A stretch of 24,324 nt of DNA from Chara braunii (lineage: Eukaryota; Streptophyta; Charophyceae; Charales; Characeae): assembly GCA_003427395.1 (NCBI GenBank), contig BFEA01000031.1, positions 1,058,665 through 1,082,988 of the forward strand, written 5' to 3'. The position numbers were made by a program, and so were the translations under genes. Below are positions 1 to 9,334 of the stretch, piece after piece. Position 1 is the first letter of the stretch. Every line of letters begins with the position of its first letter. Below the pieces are notes generated by a model, which was not told where the DNA came from, ran no database searches, and saw only the letters and a program-made list of their open reading frames with translations.

Positions 1-107
<107 letters not shown>

Positions 108-429
108 ATCAGTTTTATGTTTGTCAATCTTTCTTCTGTTGTATGTCCTCCCCTTGATTTTTTCTATATATTTTTTTGTATGCCCAACTGAGCACCCTTA
201 AGTAGTGTCAAACAGTCGGTGGTTCCTCGTTTGGAGTGCCTACTGCACTCTTATGGGGGCCGCTCAGTTCGGGATGTTTGTATTGCCTGTCGGTGATGAC
301 GGATGTTCGTCGGAGTGACTCCCTGGCTCAGCGGGTGGTGGGAACCAACAGTCTGCGGGGTTCAACCGTGATGTGAGTAGGTCATGTGCTGCTTTGCTCC
401 GTGTTGGATGTGTGGACGTCCTCGTCCAC

Positions 430-860
430 GCTCCGCCGCTGCCCTGCTGCCTGTCCTGCTTGCTTCGTGTGTGGCTCTCTGCGAATTGCTGTGTTCGCTG
501 CGTGGTGTGGTCGTGTTGTTGGTGTTGCCTTGTGCTTCGCTGGTTCGCTGTTGTGCTGCTCATCTGCTGGTCGTGCCTTCCGTGTTTGCTGCTAGTGTGC
601 CCTGTAGGTTGGTTGCTTGTTGCTGGTGCCTTGTGCTCCGCTCCACGGTTGCCAAGCTGCTGGTCCGCTCACCCTGTCGTCCCTTGCAGGGTGGCTGCCC
701 TGCTTGTGTTGCCTTGTGCTTCACTACATGGTTGTCGCGCTGCATGTCCTGCGTGCCCTGTCGTTCCTTGCAGTCGTTTTTGGCGTTGTGCAGCCGTGTT
801 GCCTCTACTGTGTTGCCTGGTGCTCCACAGGGTTACTGCACGCTGCTATGTTCCGCTTGG
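430..860 (+). repeat. Degenerate ~100-bp tandem repeat, T/G/C-rich
   Basis: A phrase close to GTTGCCTTGTGCTTC recurs at about 524, 625, 708 and 812, each time followed some 20-25 bases later by GCTGC-type words, so the spacing is roughly 83-104 bp. The block yields overlapping Cys/Leu-rich open frames in all plus frames, which is what a biased repeat does, and I do not call them genes. It lies directly upstream of the hammerhead ribozyme and could belong to the same mobile unit. That link is inference. The flanks 108-430 contain nothing I recognise. Confidence 0.6.
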
Positions 861-926
861 GAACAGTCTGCCTTCAACGAGGGTCATAGGGTTCATGACC
901 TAAACCATCAAATACGGAGATCCCGC

Positions 927-982
927 AGATTGTCGAGGGTTCAACCTCCTGATGAGTCGGTGCAACTCCGACGAAACAATTT
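927..982 (+). ncRNA. Hammerhead self-cleaving ribozyme, type III topology
   Basis: All invariant core elements are present and correctly spaced. The cleavage triplet GUC is at 932-934, with cutting expected between 934 and 935. Stem I is 935-938 paired with 945-948 (GAGG/CCTC) around a 6-nt loop. The core CTGATGA is at 949-955. Stem II is 956-960 paired with 968-972 (GTCGG/CCGAC) around a 7-nt loop. The core GAA is at 973-975. Stem III is 929-933 paired with 976-980 (ATTGT/ACAAT), extendable by a G-U and an A-U pair to 927/982. Stem III is the open stem, so the RNA is type III, the form known from plant retrozymes and viroid-like RNAs. Its role would be self-cleavage of a transcript, typically to release or process a retroelement RNA. 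I find no second complete copy in the window and no convincing flanking LTR pair, so it may be one half of a retrozyme or an isolated relic. Confidence 0.87.
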
Positions 983-1155
983 ATCATCATCAGTTTGAAT
1001 TTATTTTTTTCGGTCTTTGTTTCTTGCCTTGTGCTGTTTGTCTGCCCACCCTCCTTCCCTCTACCTTCCAGCCTGCCCTTTCCTGTTTTCTATTCTTCTG
1101 GTCATTTTGCTGTTTTTCAATACTTGTACTTGTGCCCTCCCGCCTCCCCCGTGCG

Positions 1156-1289
1156 GTTCAGCCTATGTGCTGCCTCACTGCTTGTTCCTCCTCTCATGCC
1201 TCTAAGTTCATGTGCCTCCCCAATGTGTTTCAACCTATGTGCTGCCTCGCTGTTTGTTCCTCCTCTCGTGCCTCTAAAGTTCATGTGCC
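1156..1289 (+). repeat. Two-copy tandem repeat, period ~71-72 bp
   Basis: Copies at 1156-1215 and 1227-1289 share GCTGCCTC.CTG.TTGTTCC and CCTCTAA(A)GTTCATGTGCC, with a few substitutions. The surrounding stretch 983-1650 is pyrimidine-rich with no supported gene. It includes an AT-rich TTTAAATAA word near 1490 that might be a TATA-like element, but nothing downstream supports that. Confidence 0.8.
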
Positions 1290-1647
1290 GTGTTGTGGGT
1301 TTTGTCATGCTATGGTGTTGGTTCCCTGCCCTTTGTCTCGCTGTCCTTTGCCTTCCCCCCTTCCCTCCGTTTGTTTGTGGGGTGTTATTGCGTGTGTTCT
1401 GGTCTGTCTGAAAAAGAGGAGGCGCCACCCACCCCCCTCACTTTGTCTTACTGCTTTCGCATATTTGGCTGCTTTCGACTTTACGGCCCTTTAAATAAGT
1501 ACCCTCACCACAAATGGACACATGAATGGTTTTACCCCGCCGCGTTGAAAAATCGCCCCCGCGCTTTGCATCTTGCTCACAGTGTGCCGACGTGTCTAGT
1601 CGGAGCAGCACAGGTATGGCGTGTCGTACTCGTGCGAAACTCATGTG

Positions 1648-1735
1648 ACACACACATGCTACACACACACTCACACACACACGCTACACACACATGCTAC
1701 ACACACACTCACACACACACACACACACACACACA
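1648..1735 (+). repeat. (CA)n minisatellite with interspersed CATGCTA/CACTCA/CGCTA words
   Basis: CA runs are broken by regularly spaced ATGCTA, CTCA and CGCTA interruptions, giving a higher-order repeat of about 20 bp that is partly duplicated. It ends in a clean (CA)11-type run. Confidence 0.92.
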
Positions 1736-3232
1736 AACTTTAGAGTTCTGTTCCGAACCAGATGGGAGAATTGACTTGAAAAGTAACAGTGTTGCAGTCC
1801 ATGCCATAACTTAGGTTAAAGAGAAGTTTCCACTGGAGCTCCTTTCTTTAATGGTGCCTTCAGTCACTCAGCCATACCTCCCGGGAAGCGGTCAAAATGG
1901 TCGAGGTCACACCGAAAAGATGCCAGTCCATGCCATAACCTGCATGGCATGCTGTGGGCTCTACCGTCGGTCGAGCAATGACATGTTGCAAAGTTGCTTG
2001 CCCTCCAACAAAGGTCTGTTGAACAGACTCCAGGCTCGAGGAGCTGACTGTTTGAGGGGCATAACACAAATAAACACATCGTCCAGGTGCAGAAGGGAAA
2101 TTTCCTCTTTTGCCTTCCGTGATTCGGCTGCCTGCTGGCCGTTTTTTGTCCGCAGCCTGTAGCGCTGCGTACTGTGGCAACCTGTTTGCCTTTGGGCATT
2201 GCCGTGTCCCCCAGTCACTGAGAGGGGATTGCTCAGCACTATGCAGTCTGGACTCATATGGAGTTGGTGATCATCAGGAGGTCGTAGACAAGCAGAAAGG
2301 GGGGATAGAAGGGCTGGGAGGCGGTCCATTCATGTGGGTGATGGGGTCAGCGGATGGGGGAAGAAGGGTTTATGGGATGTCAGAAGAATTTCTGGAGGTT
2401 TGTTCACAACTTCTTTTCTTTTTGTTGCCAGCCCAAGTGTGGGAACCAGCCTCATATGTTTCTCTCTCTTTGTGCTTGGCTCAGTGTGTGCTCCCAGCTT
2501 TCCGTTCCTTTCACCCTTCACATGGCCTTTTTTCTCCTTTTTCTTGTTGGTGAACAGCACTAGGGGGGTCTACTGGGGTTGCTTAGGGGGTTAGCATAGG
2601 TTAGACATTGGCCTAGGCCATTCAACATTGCCTACGATAGTACGGGATCGAGGGTGTACCAATGGGGTTTGTAGAGGAAATGCACATGCCTCACGTCCAA
2701 AGTACCCATATGACGGAGCTGGTTCAAATATGCTTCAACAAGGGCTTAGTGGGATATCCTGCTTAGCGCTGGTGCCTGCAACCGCTGTCCGGCCGGTCAT
2801 CCCACCTAGAGAGAGTAAGGGAGTGACTGTCCTGAGTGAGGGGGTGAGGGTGCGCCAGGAGGGATTGTCGAAATGTGGGTAGGATCCCATGAGGGGGAAG
2901 ACCCGAACAAAACAAAAAATTAAAAATATATACGAGATAGTTGGTCACCACATGTGAAGCATTTTTTTTTTTTTAACTAAGCCAGATTCTTCTCTCAATT
3001 CCACCTTACACTACCTACCTACCACTTGTCCTACTTATAGTATTACGGGGAACCCCCCACAGCATCCAGCCCCAGTTCACAATGCCTCAAACGAGGGAAC
3101 ATGCGGGGGCTGTGCCTGACCTGCAGGTGGGCAATACCAGCTAGGGGACAGCCGGTCAGGGCCCATGCCAAGGGACCAATCCCTGCACCTCCCCTCCGGT
3201 CCCCTCCCCTACGAACATCAGCAGTCTCTGCT
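1736..3232. other. Gene-free stretch, unrecognised
   Basis: I see no supported gene. A 16-bp direct repeat (CAGTCCATGCCATAAC) occurs at 1795-1810 and 1924-1939. Minus-strand open frames between 1860 and 2329 run 106-122 residues in three frames at once and resemble no family I know. Simple A-rich and T-rich runs occur at 2909-2930 and 2963-2975. Confidence 0.5.
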
Positions 3233-3300
3233 CAGGCCTAGCTCAGTTGCTAAGGCTCGCAAGTGGCACATGTGATTGCCACAGCCAGGTCTCAGCCCGT
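3233..3300 (+). repeat. tRNA-like head of a possible SINE relic
   Basis: TAGCTCAGTTGC near 3240 matches the RNA polymerase III A-box consensus except for the last base. A degenerate B-box-like AGGTCTCAGCCC follows about 45 bases later, near 3287. The segment begins with the same GCCTAGCTCAG word as the clearer SINE at 22221. The B box is poor, so this is a decayed copy at best. Confidence 0.35.
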
Positions 3301-3854
3301 GCTGCACCCTTCTAGCCTCTCAGTGCTCAGGCATGGCATCAGATTCCCCACTTTGACAGTGGAATACTTGCATCTAGCTTCGATATGAGGTAGAGCAACG
3401 CCACCAGCTCTGTGGCATTCACTGTATTCAGCCATGTAGCTCCATCCAATGCATTGACAGCTAATACACTGATGAGGAGGGACTGCACCCTCCACCCAAA
3501 CCCCCACCTCCTCTCCCATGCCCTATGCTCATACCGATAACTTGTCTGATTCTTACTCAAAGGGCGGAGGCTATAGACCGCAGTTTGGTGTGGGAGACGA
3601 CCAGGTCCTCTGAAAGACAATAAGTCGCAGTACTTTTTTGGGTCTGTCTGAGAATACCTTATGTTCGTCATTCTTGCAAAGTCATGTTCACGTTAATTGA
3701 GCTACCATACTATGTGCAAATGTGCAAAAGAACGTACTATCACTCCAACAGGCATTACTCTGGCCAACCGACTACCAAACCCCCATGATTGTGACAGTGA
3801 CGGATAAACCCAACAAAAAGGTGGGAAATGCCCTATCATAGAACGGACGTGCAT
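3301..3854. other. Gene-free stretch, unrecognised
   Basis: Minus-strand frames of 75-110 residues overlap here but show no recognisable domain, and they are not supported by codon pattern or context. I see no repeats of note. Confidence 0.4.
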
Positions 3855-3934
3855 ATCCTCCAGGACATCCATGAAAATTGGAACGATACACAGAAGGTTT
3901 GGCCTGCGCAAGGATGACACACATAAATCGAGAA
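3855..3934 (+). pseudogene. U6 snRNA pseudogene (plus strand)
   Basis: The segment follows the U6 spliceosomal RNA order: a 5' TCC..GGACATCC region, AAATTGGAACGATACA, then GCGCAAGGATGACAC and CATAAATCGAGAA. U6 is the catalytic RNA of the spliceosome and pairs with U2 and U4. Functional residues are lost: the invariant ACAGAGA box reads ACACAGA, and the segment holding the AGC catalytic triad between GAAG and GGCC is deleted and replaced by GGTTT. There is no T-run terminator after the 3' end. It is therefore a dead copy, probably made by LINE-type retroposition or gene duplication (inference). Confidence 0.85.
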
Positions 3935-4548
3935 CAGACATGCCACTAGCTTCTTCAGCCAGTCATGCATGCTCACTGCCTCCTTAGCTTTTGTGCTGAC
4001 TGGCTAACCTATGGGCTGACTAGCCAGCCTGTGTGCTGATTGCCTGGCTTTCCAGTATAGCTTCTCCTTGCAAAGCTGCCTGACCGCTGATTTACACAGG
4101 GTGCTTGCCAGCAGCAATGGTCCAAGTCAAGCCGACTGTTTGCTGTTGCTGATTTGAAGCCGGCTGTGCATTCCACTATAGATCTCTGTCTGCCACCGAA
4201 GTCTGCCCTACCCGGCCTGCCCCATTCTGTTGACCTCCCTAGACATTCCACACGGCTGCAATGTCACAGTGGTCCTATCTTACCCTCAGATTACCCGTAC
4301 TGCACATTCTACCCATGTGCAAGCTCATGCTGGTCAAACTGCACAATGTGCCCAGCTTTTACTAGCTAAACTGGGCTTTCCCTGGGCTTTTATTGGCTTC
4401 TACTGGGCTCCCCAGCCCATTCCATCATGACACAGCCTAAGGGCTGCATTCCCACGCCCTCAGGGTAAGTCAATTGGCCTCCCCAAGAATGACGTCTTCC
4501 CATTCGAGAATTCGGCAACCATGACAGCAAGCTGTTTCAATCAAAAAA
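3935..4548. other. Gene-free stretch with short GCTGACT/AGCCAG repeats
   Basis: Between 3995 and 4050 a CTGACTGGCTA-like word recurs three times in degenerate form, partly as an inverted repeat. No gene or RNA is recognised in the rest. Confidence 0.4.
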
Positions 4549-4868
4549 TTAAACCACCAGTACGTGTCCCAGCCATTTTTCTCCAACGCGCCTTGCATGC
4601 TGCCTCAACTATCAGAGGTCAGCAGCCATTACAAAATAGCTAATACCGCCAGCCAAAACGAGGCCAATGCCGGTTCATTTTTCTGACGTGTCCCAACCAT
4701 TTTCCTCCAACGCGCCTTGCATGCTACCGCAATATTCAGGGGTCGGCAGCCAGAGGAAAATGGATGGGAGCCCCAGCCAAAACAAGGCCCGCGCCGGTTC
4801 TTTTTGCTTTGGCACGCAGAGCATTTGAAGTCCCGGGCAGAGGGCGCTCAGAAGCACTGGTGGTTTAA
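4549..4868. mobile_element. Short non-autonomous TTAA-duplicating DNA element (MITE)
   Basis: The 312-bp body (4553-4864) starts ACCACCAGTACGTG and ends with the complement of ACCACCAGTGCTT, so the terminal inverted repeats match over about 11 bases. A TTAA sits immediately outside each end (4549-4552 and 4865-4868), consistent with a 4-bp target duplication. The interior is an imperfect tandem duplication: 4562-4685 and 4686-4810 share TTCTCCAACGCGCCTTGCATGC-type sequence at a period of 124 bp. The right subterminal GGCACGCAGAGCAT closely matches the right end of the larger element at 18717-19868, so both belong to one family. No transposase is encoded. TTAA targeting suggests piggyBac-type mobilisation, but the termini are not the usual piggyBac start, so the superfamily is uncertain. 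Confidence 0.78.
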
Positions 4869-4966
4869 GTGACAGGCACACCTTTTTCCCTTTTTCTAAA
4901 GAATATAGAAGCACCCAGGTTGTTGTAGAGGCCGGGTTCAAGACATACGGTGGTTGCACTCATTGG

Positions 4967-5615
4967 TCAGACTCCCTCCCAACCCATCCTCTCATCAATT
5001 CTCCTAGTGCACCTCTATTCCCACTATCTTACCTCAGTGTTAATCACTCAGGACTATCACCTCACAATCTCAGAGGGTGACTTGGACCAGACAGCAGTTA
5101 TAGGCACCAGGGCTAGGCAGATAACCGCACCCAGCCCCAGTTGAAGCATGGTCGGGTGAGCCTTGTCACACGAGTACTAACCCTACCGAACACATCACTG
5201 ACTATATCTGATAGGGCCCCCAAACCCAGATCGAGTCTATGACACCCCTAGCAGGGACCGGATACCGCCTCGCATTGTAATTGTGGCCGTAGGCGCTGTG
5301 TATGCCCATCAGCTGTTTGTATCCCCATCAGCTATGTATGCGGGCTTGTAGGCTGTGTGTGTGTCCATAGACCATGTATGTGTGCTGGTAGGTTATGTGG
5401 GTGTGCCCTTAATCAGTCGGCCAATTGATCACCCAGATGATTTTTCTGTACAGGTTCCCTATGAGACTCCCTCCCACCCTTACTCATCATTACGATTCCT
5501 GGCGCATCCCTACTCCCAAGGTCCTACGTTAGTGTTTTATCACGCAGGATCATCACCCTTTTCTAGTGACCTGACCGGACAGTGGTTATAGGCATCAGGG
5601 CTAAGCAGGTCCTCA
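4967..5615 (+). repeat. Diverged direct repeat pair, offset ~496 bp
   Basis: 4967-5125 and 5463-5615 share the ordered words AGACTCCCTCCCA, AGTGTT.ATCAC.CAGGA.TATCACC-like sequence and GTTATAGGCA.CAGGGCTA.GCAG. The spacer 5280-5400 contains several GTGTATG/CCATCAGCT mini-repeats. No coding content is recognised. Confidence 0.7.
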
Positions 5616-5773
5616 CTGTGCATTCGGCCTGAAAATGTCGAATGTATACAAGCTAGCTTCCTGGTCCCGTATGGTCAAGAGGGGGGGGGGTTCCTAATTT
5701 GACCTAATTCAATTCGTTAGATTCTCGTCAGAATTCTGGGGGGGCTCATGGGATGGTCTAATGGAACATCCCG

Positions 5774-6800
5774 TAGGGCCTAGGGGTTTTTGTTTTGAAG
5801 TAGGGGGCAGAAGGCATCAAAGGATTCTTTGCAAGGATAGAGAGGGGATGAAATAGGGCTGTTCAACGGGTACCGGCTAGGGGGAACCCGCGACAGATGC
5901 GATCGGCATTGGGTAGTCAGGCTGTCCAATGGGTACCGGCTGTTGAGGGCGAACTTTAGCGCGATTGGCATTGGGCAGTGTTGTTCACCCCCTTGAGTAC
6001 GGAGACTGGAATTCTTGTGGGGGCAAGGAATTTCAGGGTGATGATGGTGCCTGCCCCCCGCTGTGATACGACTCTCTGGGCTCTTTACGAGGACGGAGTT
6101 GGGAAGGCGAATAAGGTCCTTCCCTTCGATGATGGAGGCGGGATTTTTTCAGGTCGACTGTTTCAGGGCTTGCTTGGTTACCTATTTTTGCCCTATTTTC
6201 GTTAGAGGTTCGTCAGAGGTTCGTCCAAAGTTGAAGCCGTCAGAAGTCGTCAGAAGTCGTTTTGTAGCTAAGCCAGGTAATGGCCCCGACATCTCAAATT
6301 CTGTTAAAAAAAAAAACTAGCGGAGCATCCTGTGGAGCTTTCGGGGACCTGCTTTGAAGTAAGGGGCCAGGGGCATCAAATGATTCACTACAAGGACGGA
6401 GAGGTGGAGGAAATAGGGATGCTCGATGGGTACCGGCTAGGGGGGCCTCTTATCAGATGCAATTGGCGTCGGGTAGTTTAAGTTGTCTGATGGGTACCGG
6501 CTGGTGAGAGTGAACTCTGGCGCGATTGGCATTGGGTAGTGCTAGTTCACCACCTCGAGGACAGAGACTGGGATTCTTGTGGGGGCAAAGAATGTCAGGG
6601 TGATGATGGGGCTCGGCCCCTGCGGAGAAGAGGCTTTCTGAAGTTCTTCACGCGGACGGAGTTGGGGAGGACGGAGGTGATCGGGATGGAGGAAGTGGGT
6701 GGTGGATGCGATTGGCGCTGAAATTTCGGCGGGTACCGGCCACTGGCCGCTAACTTCACTCGGATCAGTCTCTGTTCTTCCCTTCGATGATGGAGGCAGG
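5774..6800 (+). repeat. Large tandem direct repeat, ~560-650-bp unit
   Basis: Copy 1 (about 5774-6140) and copy 2 (about 6331-6800) share TTTGAAGTA, GGGTACCGGCTAGGGGG, CGCGATTGGCATTGGG, GAATTCTTGTGGGGGCAA-type words and CCTTCGATGATGGAGGC, in the same order. The offset is 559 bp at the left end and about 655 bp at the right, so copy 2 has gained about 97 bp. A sentence resembling AAGCCAGGTAATGGCCCCG at about 6272 recurs near 7316. Both are followed by A-rich tracts (6305-6316 and 7421-7446), which hints at a retroposed unit with A tails. No gene is recognised. Confidence 0.7.
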
Positions 6801-6944
6801 ACTGTTCTGTGCGACTAAAGTTTTTTCTAAATTTTTTCTAAATTTGAGTGTTTCGCCTCTCGAGGAGGTTGTAGGAATAGGTGATATCTGGCAATTCATC
6901 TGTGATCCTGCGTAGGGTGGTCGAAAATTCGGTGGCCCTCGAAG

Positions 6945-7165
6945 ACCGATGCTGGAGCAACGCTGGCCGGAGCCGGAGCCAGGTGGCGCAACTCTGTGAC
7001 CTAGCGTAGTGAGGGCGTGCGGCCTGGTAGAGAGATCTGGGGGGCTGTTTGCGGGGGCAGTCTCAGTGGTCATCGGGGATCGTAACTGAAGCAATGCTCA
7101 CCGGTGCTGGAGCAAGGTGGTGCAACTCTGTAACCTAGCCTGATGGGAGCATGAGGCCTGGAAGA
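6945..7165 (+). repeat. Two-copy repeat, offset ~134 bp
   Basis: AGGTGGYGCAACTCTGTRACCTAGC followed by G/CRTGRGGCCTGGWAGAG occurs near 6981 and again near 7115. It lies just downstream of the larger duplication and may be part of the same array. Confidence 0.7.
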
Positions 7166-8465
7166 GCTTCGGTTCGTGCTGAAAACAGCCATGCTGGTGG
7201 TGGTCGAAGGTGGATTGAATAGGTTTCACCTATCTCATTCATGGTTGGGAGGCTTGTTGACACACATCTTCTGAATGTTTCTGAGTTTTTTCTTTTCTTC
7301 AATTGTTCTTAGCCGAAGCCACGTAATGGCCCCGGTAGCTCATTTTTGTATTCTGATAAGGGACGCTGGGCCCGGTTCCCAGCCGTGTTGCTCCCCACGA
7401 ATAGATTAGAGCATCGTCCCAAAAGAAAAAAAGAAAAAAAAAAAAAAGAGGGGGGGTGTTATGTTCGGGGGAAAGCCTGATGTGCAATTTCAAACTGTCT
7501 TTGTGACCCCCGCATAGTTACCCCCTTTTTTTTCTTTTGTTTTTTCCTTTTTTTTTTGGAAAATTCAAAATTTGTTCAAACGCACCTAAAAGCTCGAGCA
7601 TTTCATCAGATACCCCTAAAAGGCATGGGTATGGCGAAATGCCCCTATGACAGTAGCGTGTTATGTACCCGATTGAACTTCCATCCACAACGAATTCACA
7701 CGTTCCCATACAAGCATGCAATTACAGAGTAGACTCGGACGAGGCAAATCCACACAAAACTGGAGAGAGGATATGCACAGCGGAAGCTCGAAATACACAG
7801 AGAATAGAAAAACGAATTTCAATTCTGTAATCCCCCGTCCTCCTCCAATCAATCCAAAGTACTTGTTCCAAGAATCACAACCGCGTTTACAACAACCCCG
7901 AACAACCAAAAACAAGTGTTCGACGAAGTCTGCAGGAGTCTTCTCCTTCCTCCTCGCCACCTCATACCCCTGGCTATGGCTGCCGTAGCAGCAGTAACCC
8001 CACAGCTGTCACGACCTGCCAGTCTGAACCAGCAACCCCAATAATAGCAGCGCCAGCTCAGCGCCTGCACGGCAGTGCAGCGCTGGAAGTCCTGATGAAG
8101 AAGGAGACAACCAATCCAGTACTTCGAAGAAGACAAAAACGAAGTTCCTCCTGAGGAGGAACAGCAGATTTGGCTGCCAAGTGAAGAAAGGCAGCGCCCA
8201 AACCCAACAGCACAGTCCTGTGGAAGATCTCGTGCAGAGCTGCTAAATAGCAGCAGTGCAATCTTCAACTTCGTGCCCCAGCCCCAGCTATCGCTGGCTT
8301 CGAGGAAGAAGATGTCCTCGCCCAAAATAACACAGCAACGCTTCGGCCACGAACGGGCAGAGTTTCCCCAGCAAAACAACGAGAAAACACCCGACCCCAA
8401 ATTTCCTGCCCACTACTTCTACCCTCTGCCTAGACCTACGAGGGACTCCCCAAGCAACAACCCAA
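7166..8465. other. Gene-free stretch; possible interior of a minus-strand retroelement
   Basis: The stretch includes an A-rich tract followed by G7 (7421-7457) and T-rich runs at 7527-7558. Minus-strand frames up to 183 residues occur at 7849-8400 but look like random translation, with Cys/Ser-rich sequence and no motif. If the primer site at 8712-8737 is real, this would be the decayed interior of that element. Confidence 0.35.
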
Positions 8466-8466
8466 G

Positions 8467-8475
8467 ACTCACCTG
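8467..8475 (-). promoter_or_regulatory. Possible 5' splice site (CAGGTGAGT on the minus strand)
   Basis: The complement of 8467-8475 is a perfect match to the eukaryotic donor consensus. It lies about 260 bases downstream of the candidate primer site on the same strand. I cannot identify a matching acceptor or exon, so this may be chance. Confidence 0.2.
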
Positions 8476-8585
8476 TATCTAGATGGAAACAGGGGAAAAG
8501 GGGACCTAGACCTAAGACAAAGCAAAGGGAAAAGGCCGAATGGCCTAAGACTACCAAACAGAGACTACTAGTAACAGACTCAGGG

Positions 8586-8728
8586 GTCAAGTCCCATACG
8601 GCTCAACACTCGAAAACAAAACACACAGATTACAGGTCACGGAATCAAGTCCCACAAGGCTCAAAACAAACAAACAGCAAACAAGCAGGCAACACAGCAG
8701 ACAAAGGTTGCGGGATCAAGTCCCGACA
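8586..8728 (-). repeat. Three leader repeats, GGGACTTGA(T/C)YCC on the minus strand
   Basis: TCAAGTCCC occurs at 8587, 8645 and 8716 on the plus strand, each within a similar GG(A)-TCAAGTCCC context. The first two are followed by a GGCTCAA-type word. The arrangement looks like a tandemly repeated leader downstream of a retroelement primer-binding site read from the minus strand. Confidence 0.5.
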
Positions 8729-8737
8729 ACGACGCCA
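8712..8737 (-). promoter_or_regulatory. Candidate retroelement primer-binding site, tRNA-Asp-like
   Basis: Read on the minus strand from 8737, the sequence is TGGCGTCGTTGTCGGGACTT and continues through GATCCC. The complement of the 3' end of plant tRNA-Asp starts TGGCGCCGTTGCCGGGGA, and I count about 20 of 26 matches. tRNA-Asp priming is known for Athila/Tat-type Ty3 elements. An LTR would then lie at higher coordinates (8740 upward), but I could not find its partner. An alternative is a fragment of tRNA 3' half on the plus strand, since the segment also ends in CCA. Confidence 0.42.
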
Positions 8738-9020
8738 AGGACAAAATTAGTATACAGCCCGCGTATAGCACTGCAATTCATTGCAAGCGAACCTTTGTGA
8801 AATACCCCACTCGCCAATTGGACCTGTCATCTTATGCATATACCCCTACCGGGCCCTGGGCAACTTGTCTATATGCAGCAGTATTTCAGGCCTTTGGACC
8901 CTGCAGATTGCAAACGAAATGCACTGCCCCCTGCAGCCCAGGGCCAGGGCATATGGCCAAGTTGCTAATGAGCGTGACATGGGCAGATGCAGAAGTTTGG
9001 GGCATTTCAGCGCACCCGGT

Positions 9021-9208
9021 AAACTTTTAGGGTATTTCAACAATGTTCCCTATTTTTTTAATCTGCGCACATAGATGCCCCATCTATTCTGGGGGCTGTC
9101 TGTGTTTTCGGGGTATCTAACGAACTACCCAAACTTTTAGTGGTATTTCAACAATGTTCCCTTTTTTTTTCAACCCGCACACACAGATGCCCCATCTATT
9201 CTGGGGGC
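9021..9208 (+). repeat. Two-copy tandem repeat, period ~110 bp
   Basis: 9021-9097 and 9131-9208 share AAACTTTTAG.GGTATTTCAACAATGTTCCC, a T-run, and CAGATGCCCCATCTATTCTGGGGGC-type sequence (split by small differences), at about 90 percent identity. The stretch 8740-9020 to its left has no recognised gene and could be LTR of the minus-strand element. Confidence 0.85.
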
Positions 9209-9334
9209 CATCAGTCCAGTTATTTCTTACCGGCAAGCATGAAAAGAACAGCCTAGCAAAATGAACAACGCATTGCAAGGCCCCAGCAGAGGGGTGGATT
9301 CCTGCCCCCGCAGGTAGGAGATTTTGTTTTGGGG

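Noticed and set aside
341-390. Possible second, decayed hammerhead about 590 bp upstream of the first
   Set aside because: Only GGTTCAACC and a TGATG.GAG word resemble the ribozyme. CTGATGA and the GAA core are absent and stem III cannot form.
373-998. Overlapping Cys/Leu-rich plus frames of 176 and 204 residues
   Set aside because: Three plus frames are open at once across a degenerate tandem repeat. This is compositional bias, not a gene.
1860-2329. Minus-strand frames with an HLDDVFI phrase that looks like an RT active site
   Set aside because: None of the neighbouring RT motifs occurs in any phase. One short resemblance is not evidence.
3465-3480. CTGATGAGG word as another ribozyme core
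   Set aside because: No GAAA at the right distance and no stems. Other CTGATG occurrences on both strands also failed.
7849-8400. 183-residue minus frame as gag of the minus-strand element
   Set aside because: No zinc knuckle, no capsid-like motif and random-looking Cys/Ser composition.
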